DNA of 34,433 nt from CAYFQV01 sp964654185 (lineage in GTDB: Bacteria > Spirochaetota > Spirochaetia > DSM-27196 > PWMO01): contig CAZZIE010000037.1 of the NCBI GenBank assembly GCA_964654185.1, positions 1-34,433 on the forward strand, written 5' to 3'. This document shows, in pieces, positions 14,825 to 22,179 of the stretch. The position numbers were made by a program, and so were the translations under genes. Positions within the stretch are counted from its first letter, which is position 1; the number at the start of each line of letters is the position of its first letter. Under the pieces are notes generated by a model, which saw only the letters and a list, made by a program, of their open reading frames with translations, searched no databases and had not been told where the DNA came from.

Positions 14825-15865
14825 TCAGTATCCTGCGTCCAGATCGACCCGGTTGAGGGGCGCCCCCGTCGACAGGTAGGCATGGACGTTTGCGATTGTC
14901 CCTTCCATCTGCAAGCGCTTGCCCTCTGTGGCATGCGAACCGGCGTGCGGCGACATGACAACGTTCGACAGCTCGTGAAACGGCATTGACGACGGCAGCG
15001 TCGTGTCGGTGAATTGCTCGGGATTCGAGTACCACACATCCAGCCCTGCGGCATGGAGCGCCCCCTCGTGCAACGCCCGGTAGAGGGGCTCCTCCTCGAC
15101 GATCTCCGCCCTGGAAACGTTCACCAGGATGCTTCCACGGAGCAATTCCAGCTCCGGCGCACCGAGCAGGCCGGTGCTCGCCGGTGTCAGAGGCAGCGCG
15201 ATGAAGAGGATCTCGGCGCTCCGGAGCGCGCCGTCCAGATCGGTTGTGATCTCGTCGAAGGGCCCGTCGGAACTCGCGACCGACGCGCCGAACTCAGGAC
15301 CGCAGTCTGCGGGCCTTTGGCCGGGACCGCGCCTCCGTCGGCGTCTGCAACCGGTGATTCGGCCGCCGAAGGGCCGCATGAGTCCGGCGATGCCGCTGCC
15401 GATTGCGCCGACCCCGAGGACTGTCACCCGCTTGCCCAGCAGCGACTGCCAGTAGTCGAAGGGTTGATCGGGATCATCCCGACGGTGCCAGAGTCCTCTG
15501 CGGAGGTCCTGATCGAACTCTACCACGCGCCCGGCGGCAGCCAATGCGAGCGCAACCGCCCGCTCGGCCACCAGCGGCGCATTGCCGTGGCTGTTACACA
15601 ACGTGAGCCCACGCTCTCGGAAGTACCTCAGCGGCGCACGATTCACCCCTGCGAAGGGAATGAACTGAATACGAAGGGCCGCTGCTCTCTCCAGAGTGTC
15701 TTCAGGGACCGGACCCGCCACGATTCCGTCGGCATCTTTCAGACGCTCCGTGAACTCCTCCTCGCTCCGGGCAACGACAAAGGCGTGATCCGGGTGGCGC
15801 TCCCGCAGCGCATCGATCGTCTCCGGGAACTCCTGAGCAAGGTGGGTGTGGAACAGAATGGTCAT
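14825..15865 (-). CDS. D-isomer-specific 2-hydroxyacid dehydrogenase family protein, atypical active site
   Basis: 346 residues. The NAD-binding Rossmann motif is VLGVGAIGSGIAGLM (GxGxxG at 151-156), catalytic Arg252 is in VNVSRAEIV and catalytic His307 is in MSPHAGSHATEG. The usual catalytic Glu in the LDVFExEP block is replaced: the sequence is LDVWYSNPEQ (275-284), a variant seen in a subgroup of the family. The end of beta-2 carries CRRRRRRGPGQR (173-184), strongly basic, which would favour NADP(H) over NAD(H). It is transcribed in the same direction as the phnDCE operon just downstream, but phnD has its own promoter. A PtxD (phosphite dehydrogenase) role is not supported because PtxD needs the missing Glu. 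Substrate unknown. Confidence 0.8.
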   Translation of the reverse strand: MTILFHTHLAQEFPETIDALRERHPDHAFVVARSEEEFTERLKDADGIVAGPVPEDTLERAAALRIQFIPFAGVNRAPLRYFRERGLTLCNSHGNAPLVAERAVALALAAAGRVVEFDQDLRRGLWHRRDDPDQPFDYWQSLLGKRVTVLGVGAIGSGIAGLMRPFGGRITGCRRRRRRGPGQRPADCGPEFGASVASSDGPFDEITTDLDGALRSAEILFIALPLTPASTGLLGAPELELLRGSILVNVSRAEIVEEEPLYRALHEGALHAAGLDVWYSNPEQFTDTTLPSSMPFHELSNVVMSPHAGSHATEGKRLQMEGTIANVHAYLSTGAPLNRVDLDAGY

Positions 15866-16051
15866 GGCGACCCAGCGTACGCGATCGACCCCGCCACGTC
15901 CAGAACGCGGCGCCGTCCCGGCGCGCCGAGACGCAAAAGGGGTCGTCGGTGTACCGGGCCGGACAGTATCTTACCGCATGCTAGCGAATGCTAGGTAGAA
16001 CGCGGTGCCGGTCCGGGCCGGTACCGTGGAGCTTCATTTCAAGGACGGTGC

Positions 16052-17467
16052 ATGAAACATCGTAGTCTGCTTGTACTCATGATCGTGGCGGTGACGGCGG
16101 TGGCCGTCGCTCAGGACGCGACCGTTGTCACCGAGGAGGACGCGGTCGAGCTGGCCCTCCGGGAGAATCTGGGAATCAGGTCCCAGCTTCAGAGTCTTTC
16201 GGTAAAGGAGCGGGACCGCCGCACCGTGTGGAACCAGCTCTACCCGTCGCTGCAATTGAGCGGGACGCTGAGTCGCGCGAACAGCGAGCGGGAGATATCC
16301 TCGATCGTGCCTGCGGGCCCCCCGGCCACGGACGGCTCCTTCGACGCGGTTCGGCAGCTCGAAGAAACCGCGCCGAGATGGAGCGTGTCCGGTCAGGTCT
16401 CTGCCCAGCTGGATCTCTCTCTGCGCATGTACTACGGCATTCAGCAGACCGCCATCGACCTGCGGGAGGGAAGGCTGAGCCTTGCCGATGCGCGGGACCG
16501 GGTCGCCCGGGATGCCCGCAAGCAGTTTCGTCAGGTCCTGCTGCTGGAACACTCCCTGGAGGTGACTCGGCGCCGGCTGGAAACTGCGGGGGCGCAGGTC
16601 GAGCAGGCGCGAGTGAATGTCGACAACGGCCTTGCCGACCGCAGTGTTCTTCTACAGGCTCGGATTCAAGAGGCCAACATTGATGTAGCGCTGCAGGAGC
16701 AGGAGAACGCCCTGGCCGCGGCGAGGCGCGGCTTGAAGAGCACGCTTGGCCTGGCTCTCCAGGATGATGTTGTTCTCGAAGCGGGGTCGAGCGAAGCGCT
16801 TACCGCGGGCACCGGTCTGCCGACATTCGAGCGGGAGAAGCTGGAAGAGGAGTTCCTGGGAACTCGCCGAGAGCTTCAGGGCCTCACCGTGCAGATCGAG
16901 CGATTGCAGACTCTTCAGCAACTGGAGCGCGCCGGCTTCTTCCCGGTCGTTCGCCTGAGCTTCACCGCGGATCCCGCCTTTCAGGGTGATCCCTTCGAGG
17001 ACAGCTGGTTCGACGACATTGACGAGAGCTGGCAGCAGCAGCGCGGCGCCTTCTCAATAACCGTGGCGCAGCCCCTTGATCCCTTCATCCCTGGATCCAG
17101 CGCCTGGACGACTATTGCGAACTACGACGACCAGATTGCGCAGCTCCGCGTCCAGATGGAGCAGGCGCGGGGCGGTGCGCGCCTCGAGATCGCGTCTCTC
17201 CTGGATACACTGCGAAGCATCCGGACGACGGTGCGCGCCCGGGAGCTGAATCTCGAGCTGGCGACGCGGAATCTCGAGCTCACGGAGCAGGGGCTGGAAT
17301 CGGGCAACCGCGGACGTCTGGATGTTCGACAGGCCCGGGACGCGCTGGCCGAGGCGGAGCTGAATCTGACCCGGGAGTACAACAGCTACTACACGACGCT
17401 GGTCGACCTGGCCTACGCCCTCAATACCGACGTAGATACCCTTCTCTCCCACGCCGAAGGCTCCTAG
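16052..17467 (+). CDS. TolC-family outer-membrane protein
   Basis: 471 residues with a signal peptide cleaved near residue 20 (VAVAQ-D). It is built from the two OEP repeats of TolC-like efflux ducts: VTEEDAVELALRENLGIRSQ (27-46) opens the first, followed by WNQLYPSLQLSGTLSR. A long coiled-coil helix (about 140-215) contains QFRQVLLLEHSLEVTRRRLETAGAQV, and the second repeat ends in ELTEQGLESGNRGRLDVRQARDALAEAELNL. TolC proteins form trimeric outer-membrane channels for drug efflux pumps or type I secretion. No inner-membrane pump or adaptor gene adjoins it here; the DHA2 transporter at 22180 is 5 kb away on the other strand. AAGGA lies 6 nt before the ATG. Confidence 0.9.
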   Translation: MKHRSLLVLMIVAVTAVAVAQDATVVTEEDAVELALRENLGIRSQLQSLSVKERDRRTVWNQLYPSLQLSGTLSRANSEREISSIVPAGPPATDGSFDAVRQLEETAPRWSVSGQVSAQLDLSLRMYYGIQQTAIDLREGRLSLADARDRVARDARKQFRQVLLLEHSLEVTRRRLETAGAQVEQARVNVDNGLADRSVLLQARIQEANIDVALQEQENALAAARRGLKSTLGLALQDDVVLEAGSSEALTAGTGLPTFEREKLEEEFLGTRRELQGLTVQIERLQTLQQLERAGFFPVVRLSFTADPAFQGDPFEDSWFDDIDESWQQQRGAFSITVAQPLDPFIPGSSAWTTIANYDDQIAQLRVQMEQARGGARLEIASLLDTLRSIRTTVRARELNLELATRNLELTEQGLESGNRGRLDVRQARDALAEAELNLTREYNSYYTTLVDLAYALNTDVDTLLSHAEGS

Positions 17468-17484
17468 AGCGGCCCTCCTGCGGC

Positions 17485-17512
17485 GACGCGCGGCCTCGAT
17501 TCCCCGCGCGTC
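17485..17512 (+). terminator. GC-rich hairpin after the TolC-family gene
   Basis: GACGCGCGG (17485-17493) pairs with CCGCGCGTC (17504-17512), a perfect 9-bp stem with a 10-nt loop, 18 nt after the stop codon. No U-run follows, so this may be a Rho-type or weak terminator. The kinase promoter begins 27 nt further on. Confidence 0.4.
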
Positions 17513-17538
17513 TTCGCGATTGGACCCGCTGCAAGACG

Positions 17539-17567
17539 TTGACACGGGGTGATACGTCGCCTATCGT
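17539..17567 (+). promoter_or_regulatory. Sigma70-type promoter of the PAS histidine kinase gene
   Basis: A consensus TTGACA (17539-17544), a 17-nt spacer, then TATCGT (17562-17567). Transcription would start near 17574, leaving about 74 nt of leader. This also rules out in-frame start codons upstream of the -10, such as 17549. Confidence 0.6.
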
Positions 17568-17647
17568 CAAGCTCCAGGCACCGACAGGTGCGGCGAGGCA
17601 CCGCCGGGTGCGTCGCCTCGTTGCACCCGGCGGGCCGGAACAATGGC

Positions 17648-18892
17648 ATGGCCGACGACGAGAAGCAGGGAGAACAGCCGGAATCATCTCGTCAAGATCA
17701 TTCAGACGGCCCCGACTCCTCGCAGTCCCGGGAAGAGTTGTGCAGGGAGATCGCGCGGCTCCGCCGCGAGATCGACGTGCGGGATGCCATTGAGGCCAAG
17801 CTCACCGAGCTCACCGACAAGTACCGCGACATTATTGATCTGGTCTCGGAGGTCGTGTACGAGCGGCACGTAGATGAAGACGTGACGACGTGGTCTCAGG
17901 AGACACTCTCCCGACTCGGCTACACCCCTGCGGAGTTCGGCTGCTCCTGGCAGGAGTTCCTGGTGCACGTCCACCCGGAGGACCGCGCCCGGGTCGATCG
18001 CGTCGTCCGGGAGGCGCTCTCCGCCGAAGAGTCCTACGACCTCGAGTACCGAGTCCTGGATGCGACCGGCACGTACCGGTGGATGCGCGACCGCGCGACG
18101 ATCCGCCGCTCCCCTGCCGGAACGACGGTCTTCGGTGTGCTGAACGACGTCACCGACACCCGGGTGCGCGAGCGAGATGTGGAGACGCTGAACCGCATCA
18201 TGCGGGACAAGGCGGCGCAGCTCGAAACTGCGAACCGGGAGCTCGAGTCCTTCTCCTACTCGGTCTCCCACGACCTGCGGGCCCCGCTCCGGGCGATCGG
18301 CAGCTTTGTCGACATTCTCACGGAGGACTATCGGGACCACCTGGACGATGAAGGGCGGCGCTATCTTTCGATCATCCAGCAGAACGTGGATCGGATGAAC
18401 GAGCTCATCCGCGATCTACTGGCGTTCTCCCGTCTGACCCGGCAGCCTCTGACCAAGGACCATGTCGACATGACCGCTCTCGCCCGGGAGGCCTTCAGTC
18501 AACTCAAGCCGCCGGACCAGGAGGTGGCGTGGCATCTGGAGCCCCTCCCGGATGCCTACGGGGACGTCCGCATGCTCCGGCAGGTGTGGATCAACCTGGT
18601 CTCCAACGCCATCAAGTACAGCCGGGAGCGGGAGCACCCGGAGATCCGCGTCTTCAGCACCGAAGAGGCGGGACGCACGGTCTACGCGATCCAGGACAAC
18701 GGTGTGGGCTTCGACCAGGCGTACGAGAACAAGCTCTTCGCCGTCTTCCAGCGCCTCCACACCGACAAGAGCTTCGAAGGCACCGGCGTGGGCCTCTCCA
18801 TCGTGCAGCGCATTATTCAACGCCACAGCGGTCGCATCTGGGCGCGGAGCGCCCCCGGCGAAGGGGCCACCTTCTTCTTCCACCTCGCCTGA
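17648..18892 (+). CDS. Soluble PAS-domain sensor histidine kinase
   Basis: 414 residues from ATG 17648, the first plausible start downstream of the promoter. An acidic N-terminus and short coiled coil (20-60) precede a PAS_3-type domain (about 60-175) with LGYTPAEFGCSWQEFLVHVHPEDRAR, YDLEYRVLDATGTYRWMRDRA and a PAC-like end. The HisKA phosphoacceptor helix reads FSYSVSHDLRAPLRAIG (His about 214). The HATPase domain has N-box VWINLVSNAIKYS, G1 IQDNGVGFD, F-box KLFAVFQRL and G2 GTGVGLSIV. All catalytic boxes are present. There are no membrane helices and no receiver domain, so it is a cytoplasmic sensor resembling phytochrome-type kinases without the chromophore domain. No response regulator is adjacent, so its partner is unknown. 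Confidence 0.92.
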   Translation: MADDEKQGEQPESSRQDHSDGPDSSQSREELCREIARLRREIDVRDAIEAKLTELTDKYRDIIDLVSEVVYERHVDEDVTTWSQETLSRLGYTPAEFGCSWQEFLVHVHPEDRARVDRVVREALSAEESYDLEYRVLDATGTYRWMRDRATIRRSPAGTTVFGVLNDVTDTRVRERDVETLNRIMRDKAAQLETANRELESFSYSVSHDLRAPLRAIGSFVDILTEDYRDHLDDEGRRYLSIIQQNVDRMNELIRDLLAFSRLTRQPLTKDHVDMTALAREAFSQLKPPDQEVAWHLEPLPDAYGDVRMLRQVWINLVSNAIKYSREREHPEIRVFSTEEAGRTVYAIQDNGVGFDQAYENKLFAVFQRLHTDKSFEGTGVGLSIVQRIIQRHSGRIWARSAPGEGATFFFHLA

Positions 18893-18900
18893 CCACGTCG

Positions 18901-18947
18901 GCGCCGCGGCCTCCTTCAGCGCCGCGGCCTCCTTCAGCGCCGCGGCC
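18901..18947. repeat. 18-bp tandem repeat, about 2.6 copies, between convergent genes
   Basis: The unit GCGCCGCGGCCTCCTTCA occurs perfectly at 18901-18918 and 18919-18936, then partially (11 bases) at 18937-18947. It fills nearly all of the 55-nt gap between the kinase stop and the stop of the AlaX-like gene. Each unit contains the self-complementary GCCGCGGC, so it could form hairpins in either transcript. Confidence 0.9.
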
Positions 18948-20258
18948 CTATCCTTCGGCGCGCCGGACCAGTGCCCGGAACATTTCGAAGAACTCCTCGA
19001 CCCCGTCGGCGTTCTCCGCCACTCCCTGCCAGTAGGGGGCTTTCCCTCCCCCCTTTCCGGCAATCGGGGCCAGCACATCGGACTTGGATGCATTGAAGTC
19101 GATGTCAACGTCCCTCGGAATCCCGACGCACCACCGCATGCGCTCACGCTGCGGCGCGATCAGGGCGACCGGCCGGGCGTGCCGTTCGACAATGTCCTCG
19201 GCGACGTCGCGAATGGTCTCGGCGTCCTCTTCCGGGAGACGGCCGGTGACGGCGCCCTTTGCGTCCGGCGCCGCGGCGACCAGCGCGTCCGCCGTCAGAG
19301 CCGCAATGCGCCGCTTCAACCCCTCGATCTCGTACTCCCGCTCCGAGAGCTTCTCGACGAGCTTCCGGGTCCGCTCTGCAATCTCCGGCACCTGGACGGA
19401 GAGCAGATCCGTGAGCTCCGCGGCAATCCGCGTCTTGAGGCGGTAGTCCTCCAGGGCGCGCCGGCCGATCTTCCACACCGTCCGGACCCGCCCGCGGATC
19501 CGCTCGGTCCCGACGAGCTTGATCCACCCTACCTCGGCGGTGCGGGTCAGATGGACGCCCCCGCAGGCGACACGGTCGAAGCCTTCGATCTCGACGATCC
19601 GGATGTCTCCGGAAACCTTCGGCGGACGGCGCAGCTGCAGTTCCGGAACCTGATCCTCCGAAACGATGTACCCCCGCACCGCCGCGTTCGCCGCAACGAT
19701 CTCGTTCGCCCGCTCCTCGACGGCGTCCAGATCGGCGTCGGGGATTCGCGCCACATCGATCTCAATGGTGGTGTATTCATCTCCCTGGTGGACCGACACG
19801 GTGGGATAGTCGCCGGTGTGGACGAAGGCCGCGGAGATGACGTGCTGCCCCGTGTGCTGCTGCATGTAGTCGAAGCGGTGCTCCCAGTCGACCTGCGCCG
19901 TCACGGCGGCGCCGGCCTCGATGATGCCGGGGCCCCCGGAGCCGCCGGAGGTGTCACCGGTCGGGACCGCGTCACCCGCCGCGCCCGGGGCCGGGGGCCC
20001 CGCGCCGGAGGCGTCCACGTAGTGGACCACCTCGCCGTCGACCTTTCGCACGTCGACTACCGGAAGGCCGGCGATCCGCCCGATGTCGGCGGGCTGGCCG
20101 CCGCCCTCGGGATAGAAGGCCGTCCGGTCCAGGACGACGCCGTAGACATCGTTCCCAGAGCTCTTTGAGGTACTTTTCCTGTCGGCTGGTTCAGTCCGTA
20201 CGGCCTGCGCCGTGAACTGTGTCAGGTACGGGTCTTCGTGATAGAGCGCACGCGTCAT
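18948..20258 (-). CDS. AlaX-type alanyl-tRNA editing protein with DHHA1 domain (long form)
   Basis: 436 residues from the ATG at 20256-20258, which has AGGAGG upstream. The N-terminal domain resembles the AlaRS editing module: TAFYPEGGGQPAD (46-58), the zinc/active-site HxxxH in QQHTGQHV (H135, H139) and CxxxH in ACGGVHLTRT (C232, H236). A coiled coil (about 290-325) leads to a C-terminal DHHA1-like domain with GKGGGKAPYWQG (401-412). AlaX proteins hydrolyse Ser-tRNA(Ala) or Gly-tRNA(Ala) in trans. The long form with DHHA1 lacks the aminoacylation domain of AlaRS. Residues 82-112 form a Gly/Pro/Ala-rich insertion not usual in the family. The first 68 nt lie inside the end of the GGDEF-EAL gene. 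The frame is open further upstream, but only as that gene's shadow. Confidence 0.88.
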   Translation of the reverse strand: MTRALYHEDPYLTQFTAQAVRTEPADRKSTSKSSGNDVYGVVLDRTAFYPEGGGQPADIGRIAGLPVVDVRKVDGEVVHYVDASGAGPPAPGAAGDAVPTGDTSGGSGGPGIIEAGAAVTAQVDWEHRFDYMQQHTGQHVISAAFVHTGDYPTVSVHQGDEYTTIEIDVARIPDADLDAVEERANEIVAANAAVRGYIVSEDQVPELQLRRPPKVSGDIRIVEIEGFDRVACGGVHLTRTAEVGWIKLVGTERIRGRVRTVWKIGRRALEDYRLKTRIAAELTDLLSVQVPEIAERTRKLVEKLSEREYEIEGLKRRIAALTADALVAAAPDAKGAVTGRLPEEDAETIRDVAEDIVERHARPVALIAPQRERMRWCVGIPRDVDIDFNASKSDVLAPIAGKGGGKAPYWQGVAENADGVEEFFEMFRALVRRAEG

Positions 20259-22143
20259 CCTGAGGCCTCCTCGCTTCGCGAAGATACCGTAAGAGGTCGT
20301 TGAATTCGAGGGGTCGGGCGAAGCGGAAGCCCTGAAAGCAGCTGCAGCCCCAGGATTCGAGGACCTTGCGCTGCACTTCCGTCTCGACACCTTCGGCGAC
20401 GACCTCGAGGCCGAGGGAGCTGCCGAGTTGCAGGATGGTGTCCACGATCTTGCCGTTGTTGGTGTCATCGAGCTGCCGGACGAACTCCTTGTCGACCTTG
20501 AGGACGTGTACCGGCAGGCGCGACAGGTAGCTCAGGCTCGAGTAGCCGGTGCCGAAGTCGTCGACGGCAATACGCAGCCCGGGGTTGCGGGTCAGCAGGC
20601 GGTCCAGGTGCGCAATGGCGGTCTGCGGTTCCGCCATGACCGCCGTTTCGGTGAGCTCCAGGATGAGCTTGTCCGCAGCAAGGTCGGCGTTGGACAGGAC
20701 CGAGTAGACGATCTCCTCCATGTCGCCCCCGTCGAGCTGCCGCGGCGAGACATTCACCGTCACGTAGAGATCGGTGAAGCCGATGCCGTGGAGATGCTTC
20801 AGGTCCGCCGCGGCGCGGCGCAGCACCCAGCCGCCGATGTCCGGCAGCAGCCGCGCCTCCTCGGCAATGTGGACGAAGGTGTCCGGCCGAATGAGGCCGC
20901 GCTCGGGGTGGCGCCAGCGGATCAGCGCCTCCAGGCCGACGGGGCTGCCCGCGGCGCTGCAGATGGGCTGGTAGTGCAGCACGAAGCGCTCGTCCCGAAA
21001 GGACTGCCGGAGTCCCTCCTCCAGAATGATGCGCTCCATGGCCTTGTTGTTCATCTCCTTCTGGAAATAGACGTAGCGGTTGCCGTACTCCTTCGCCGAG
21101 TACATGGCGGTGTCGGCGTTGCGCAGGAGGGTCGACGCATCGGTTCCGTCCTGAGGAATGAGGACGATGCCGACGCTCGCCCCGATCGTCACGGCGTGAA
21201 CGCTCTCCGGCCCGTCGACCATGAAGGGTTCCTTGAGGCGCTCGATGATGCGCGTGGCAATGCGTCCGGCCTCCTCGGGCCGCTTGAGGTTGGTGAGCAG
21301 GACCGTGAACTCGTCTCCGCCGAGACGAAAGACGTCCCGGGCGGGAATGCGGAAGACGCGGTCGTAGCCGCGAAGGGTCGTCTCGATGCGCCGGGAGCTC
21401 TCCAGAATGATGGCGTCGCCGCTGTCGTGGCCCAGGCTGTCGTTGATCTTCTTGAAGCCGTCCAGGTCAAGGTAGAGGAGCGCCGCGGTTCGTTCGGGGT
21501 TCCGGGTCACCTCCGCGAGGAGCTGATCGATGGAGTGCATAAGGAGCTCGCGATTCCCCAGGGAGGTGAGCTGGTCGTGGTAGACCAGGTACTCCACGCT
21601 CTGGTTGTGGGAGGCGTTCTCCTGCTCTTCGGTACGGTTCGCCAGGATGAGGGCGGAGGGGTCCTCGCTCGGTTCCGGCCGGGCCAGGACCACGTTCACC
21701 GGTTGCGCCTCGCCGATGCGGGTGCGCGCCGAGAAGCCGTGCAGCGGCAGGGAGCCTCCCGGTGCCAGGGTCTGGTACGCCTCCGTCACGACGGCGCGGG
21801 AGCTGTTGCCCGGCGGGCCGAGGAGGAAGCTGTCGATGTTCCTCCCGATGAGGAGCTCCTCGGAGGTGCCGACCAGGCGCGCCGCCGAGAGGTTGGCGTA
21901 GAGGATCTCCAGCTCGTCGTCCAGGAGAATGACCGCCTCCGAGACGTTGCGCGCCAGAACGCGGTCGAAGGCGACGACGCGCTGCGGGAGATTGGTTCCC
22001 TCCGGCACAGCGAGGCCGCTGTCGGGGCACCACGCAAAGAGGACGGCCCGGAGATTCTGGAAGTGCTCTTGGACCCGGTCCACCGCGTGCGTAATCCTAT
22101 GTAGTCGTTCGTCCAGTGTGTTGAACAGGCGCTGGTCGCTCAT
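20191..22143 (-). CDS. PAS-GGDEF-EAL protein (cyclic-di-GMP turnover)
   Basis: 650 residues, no membrane segment. A PAS-like domain (about 60-170), GGDEF domain (190-365) with LDLDGFKKINDSLGHD (225-240) and intact GGDEF at 275-279, then EAL domain (372-622) with E405-A-L, NVSPRQL, ELTETAVM (496-503), DDFGTGYSSL (528-537), K549 and EGVETE (584-589). Both catalytic signatures are intact, so phosphodiesterase activity is expected and cyclase activity is possible. The inhibitory RxxD site before GGDEF is absent, and about eight extra residues (within GYDRVFRIPARDVFRL) precede the motif. The EAL domain ends near 622; the last 22 or so residues are encoded by bases overlapping the AlaX-like gene and look non-conserved. 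Confidence 0.93.
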   Translation of the reverse strand: MSDQRLFNTLDERLHRITHAVDRVQEHFQNLRAVLFAWCPDSGLAVPEGTNLPQRVVAFDRVLARNVSEAVILLDDELEILYANLSAARLVGTSEELLIGRNIDSFLLGPPGNSSRAVVTEAYQTLAPGGSLPLHGFSARTRIGEAQPVNVVLARPEPSEDPSALILANRTEEQENASHNQSVEYLVYHDQLTSLGNRELLMHSIDQLLAEVTRNPERTAALLYLDLDGFKKINDSLGHDSGDAIILESSRRIETTLRGYDRVFRIPARDVFRLGGDEFTVLLTNLKRPEEAGRIATRIIERLKEPFMVDGPESVHAVTIGASVGIVLIPQDGTDASTLLRNADTAMYSAKEYGNRYVYFQKEMNNKAMERIILEEGLRQSFRDERFVLHYQPICSAAGSPVGLEALIRWRHPERGLIRPDTFVHIAEEARLLPDIGGWVLRRAAADLKHLHGIGFTDLYVTVNVSPRQLDGGDMEEIVYSVLSNADLAADKLILELTETAVMAEPQTAIAHLDRLLTRNPGLRIAVDDFGTGYSSLSYLSRLPVHVLKVDKEFVRQLDDTNNGKIVDTILQLGSSLGLEVVAEGVETEVQRKVLESWGCSCFQGFRFARPLEFNDLLRYLREARRPQDDACALSRRPVPDTVHGAGRTD

Positions 22144-22179
22144 CGTCTCCGATCACAGTCCGGCCAGGGTTCGACGACG

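Noticed and set aside
14825..15865. Identification of the dehydrogenase as PtxD (phosphite dehydrogenase)
   Set aside because: The catalytic Glu region reads LDVWYSNPEQ rather than DVFExE, and the remaining sequence gives no PtxD-specific support; kept as a generic family member.
18552..20168. A 538-codon plus-strand open frame spanning the kinase end and the AlaX-like gene
   Set aside because: It crosses two genes with clear catalytic motifs and its product is low-complexity; a GC-rich artefact.
20428..22104. A 558-codon plus-strand open frame opposite the GGDEF-EAL gene
   Set aside because: Antisense shadow of a gene with intact GGDEF and EAL motifs; composition is Arg/Val/Glu-rich with no family features.
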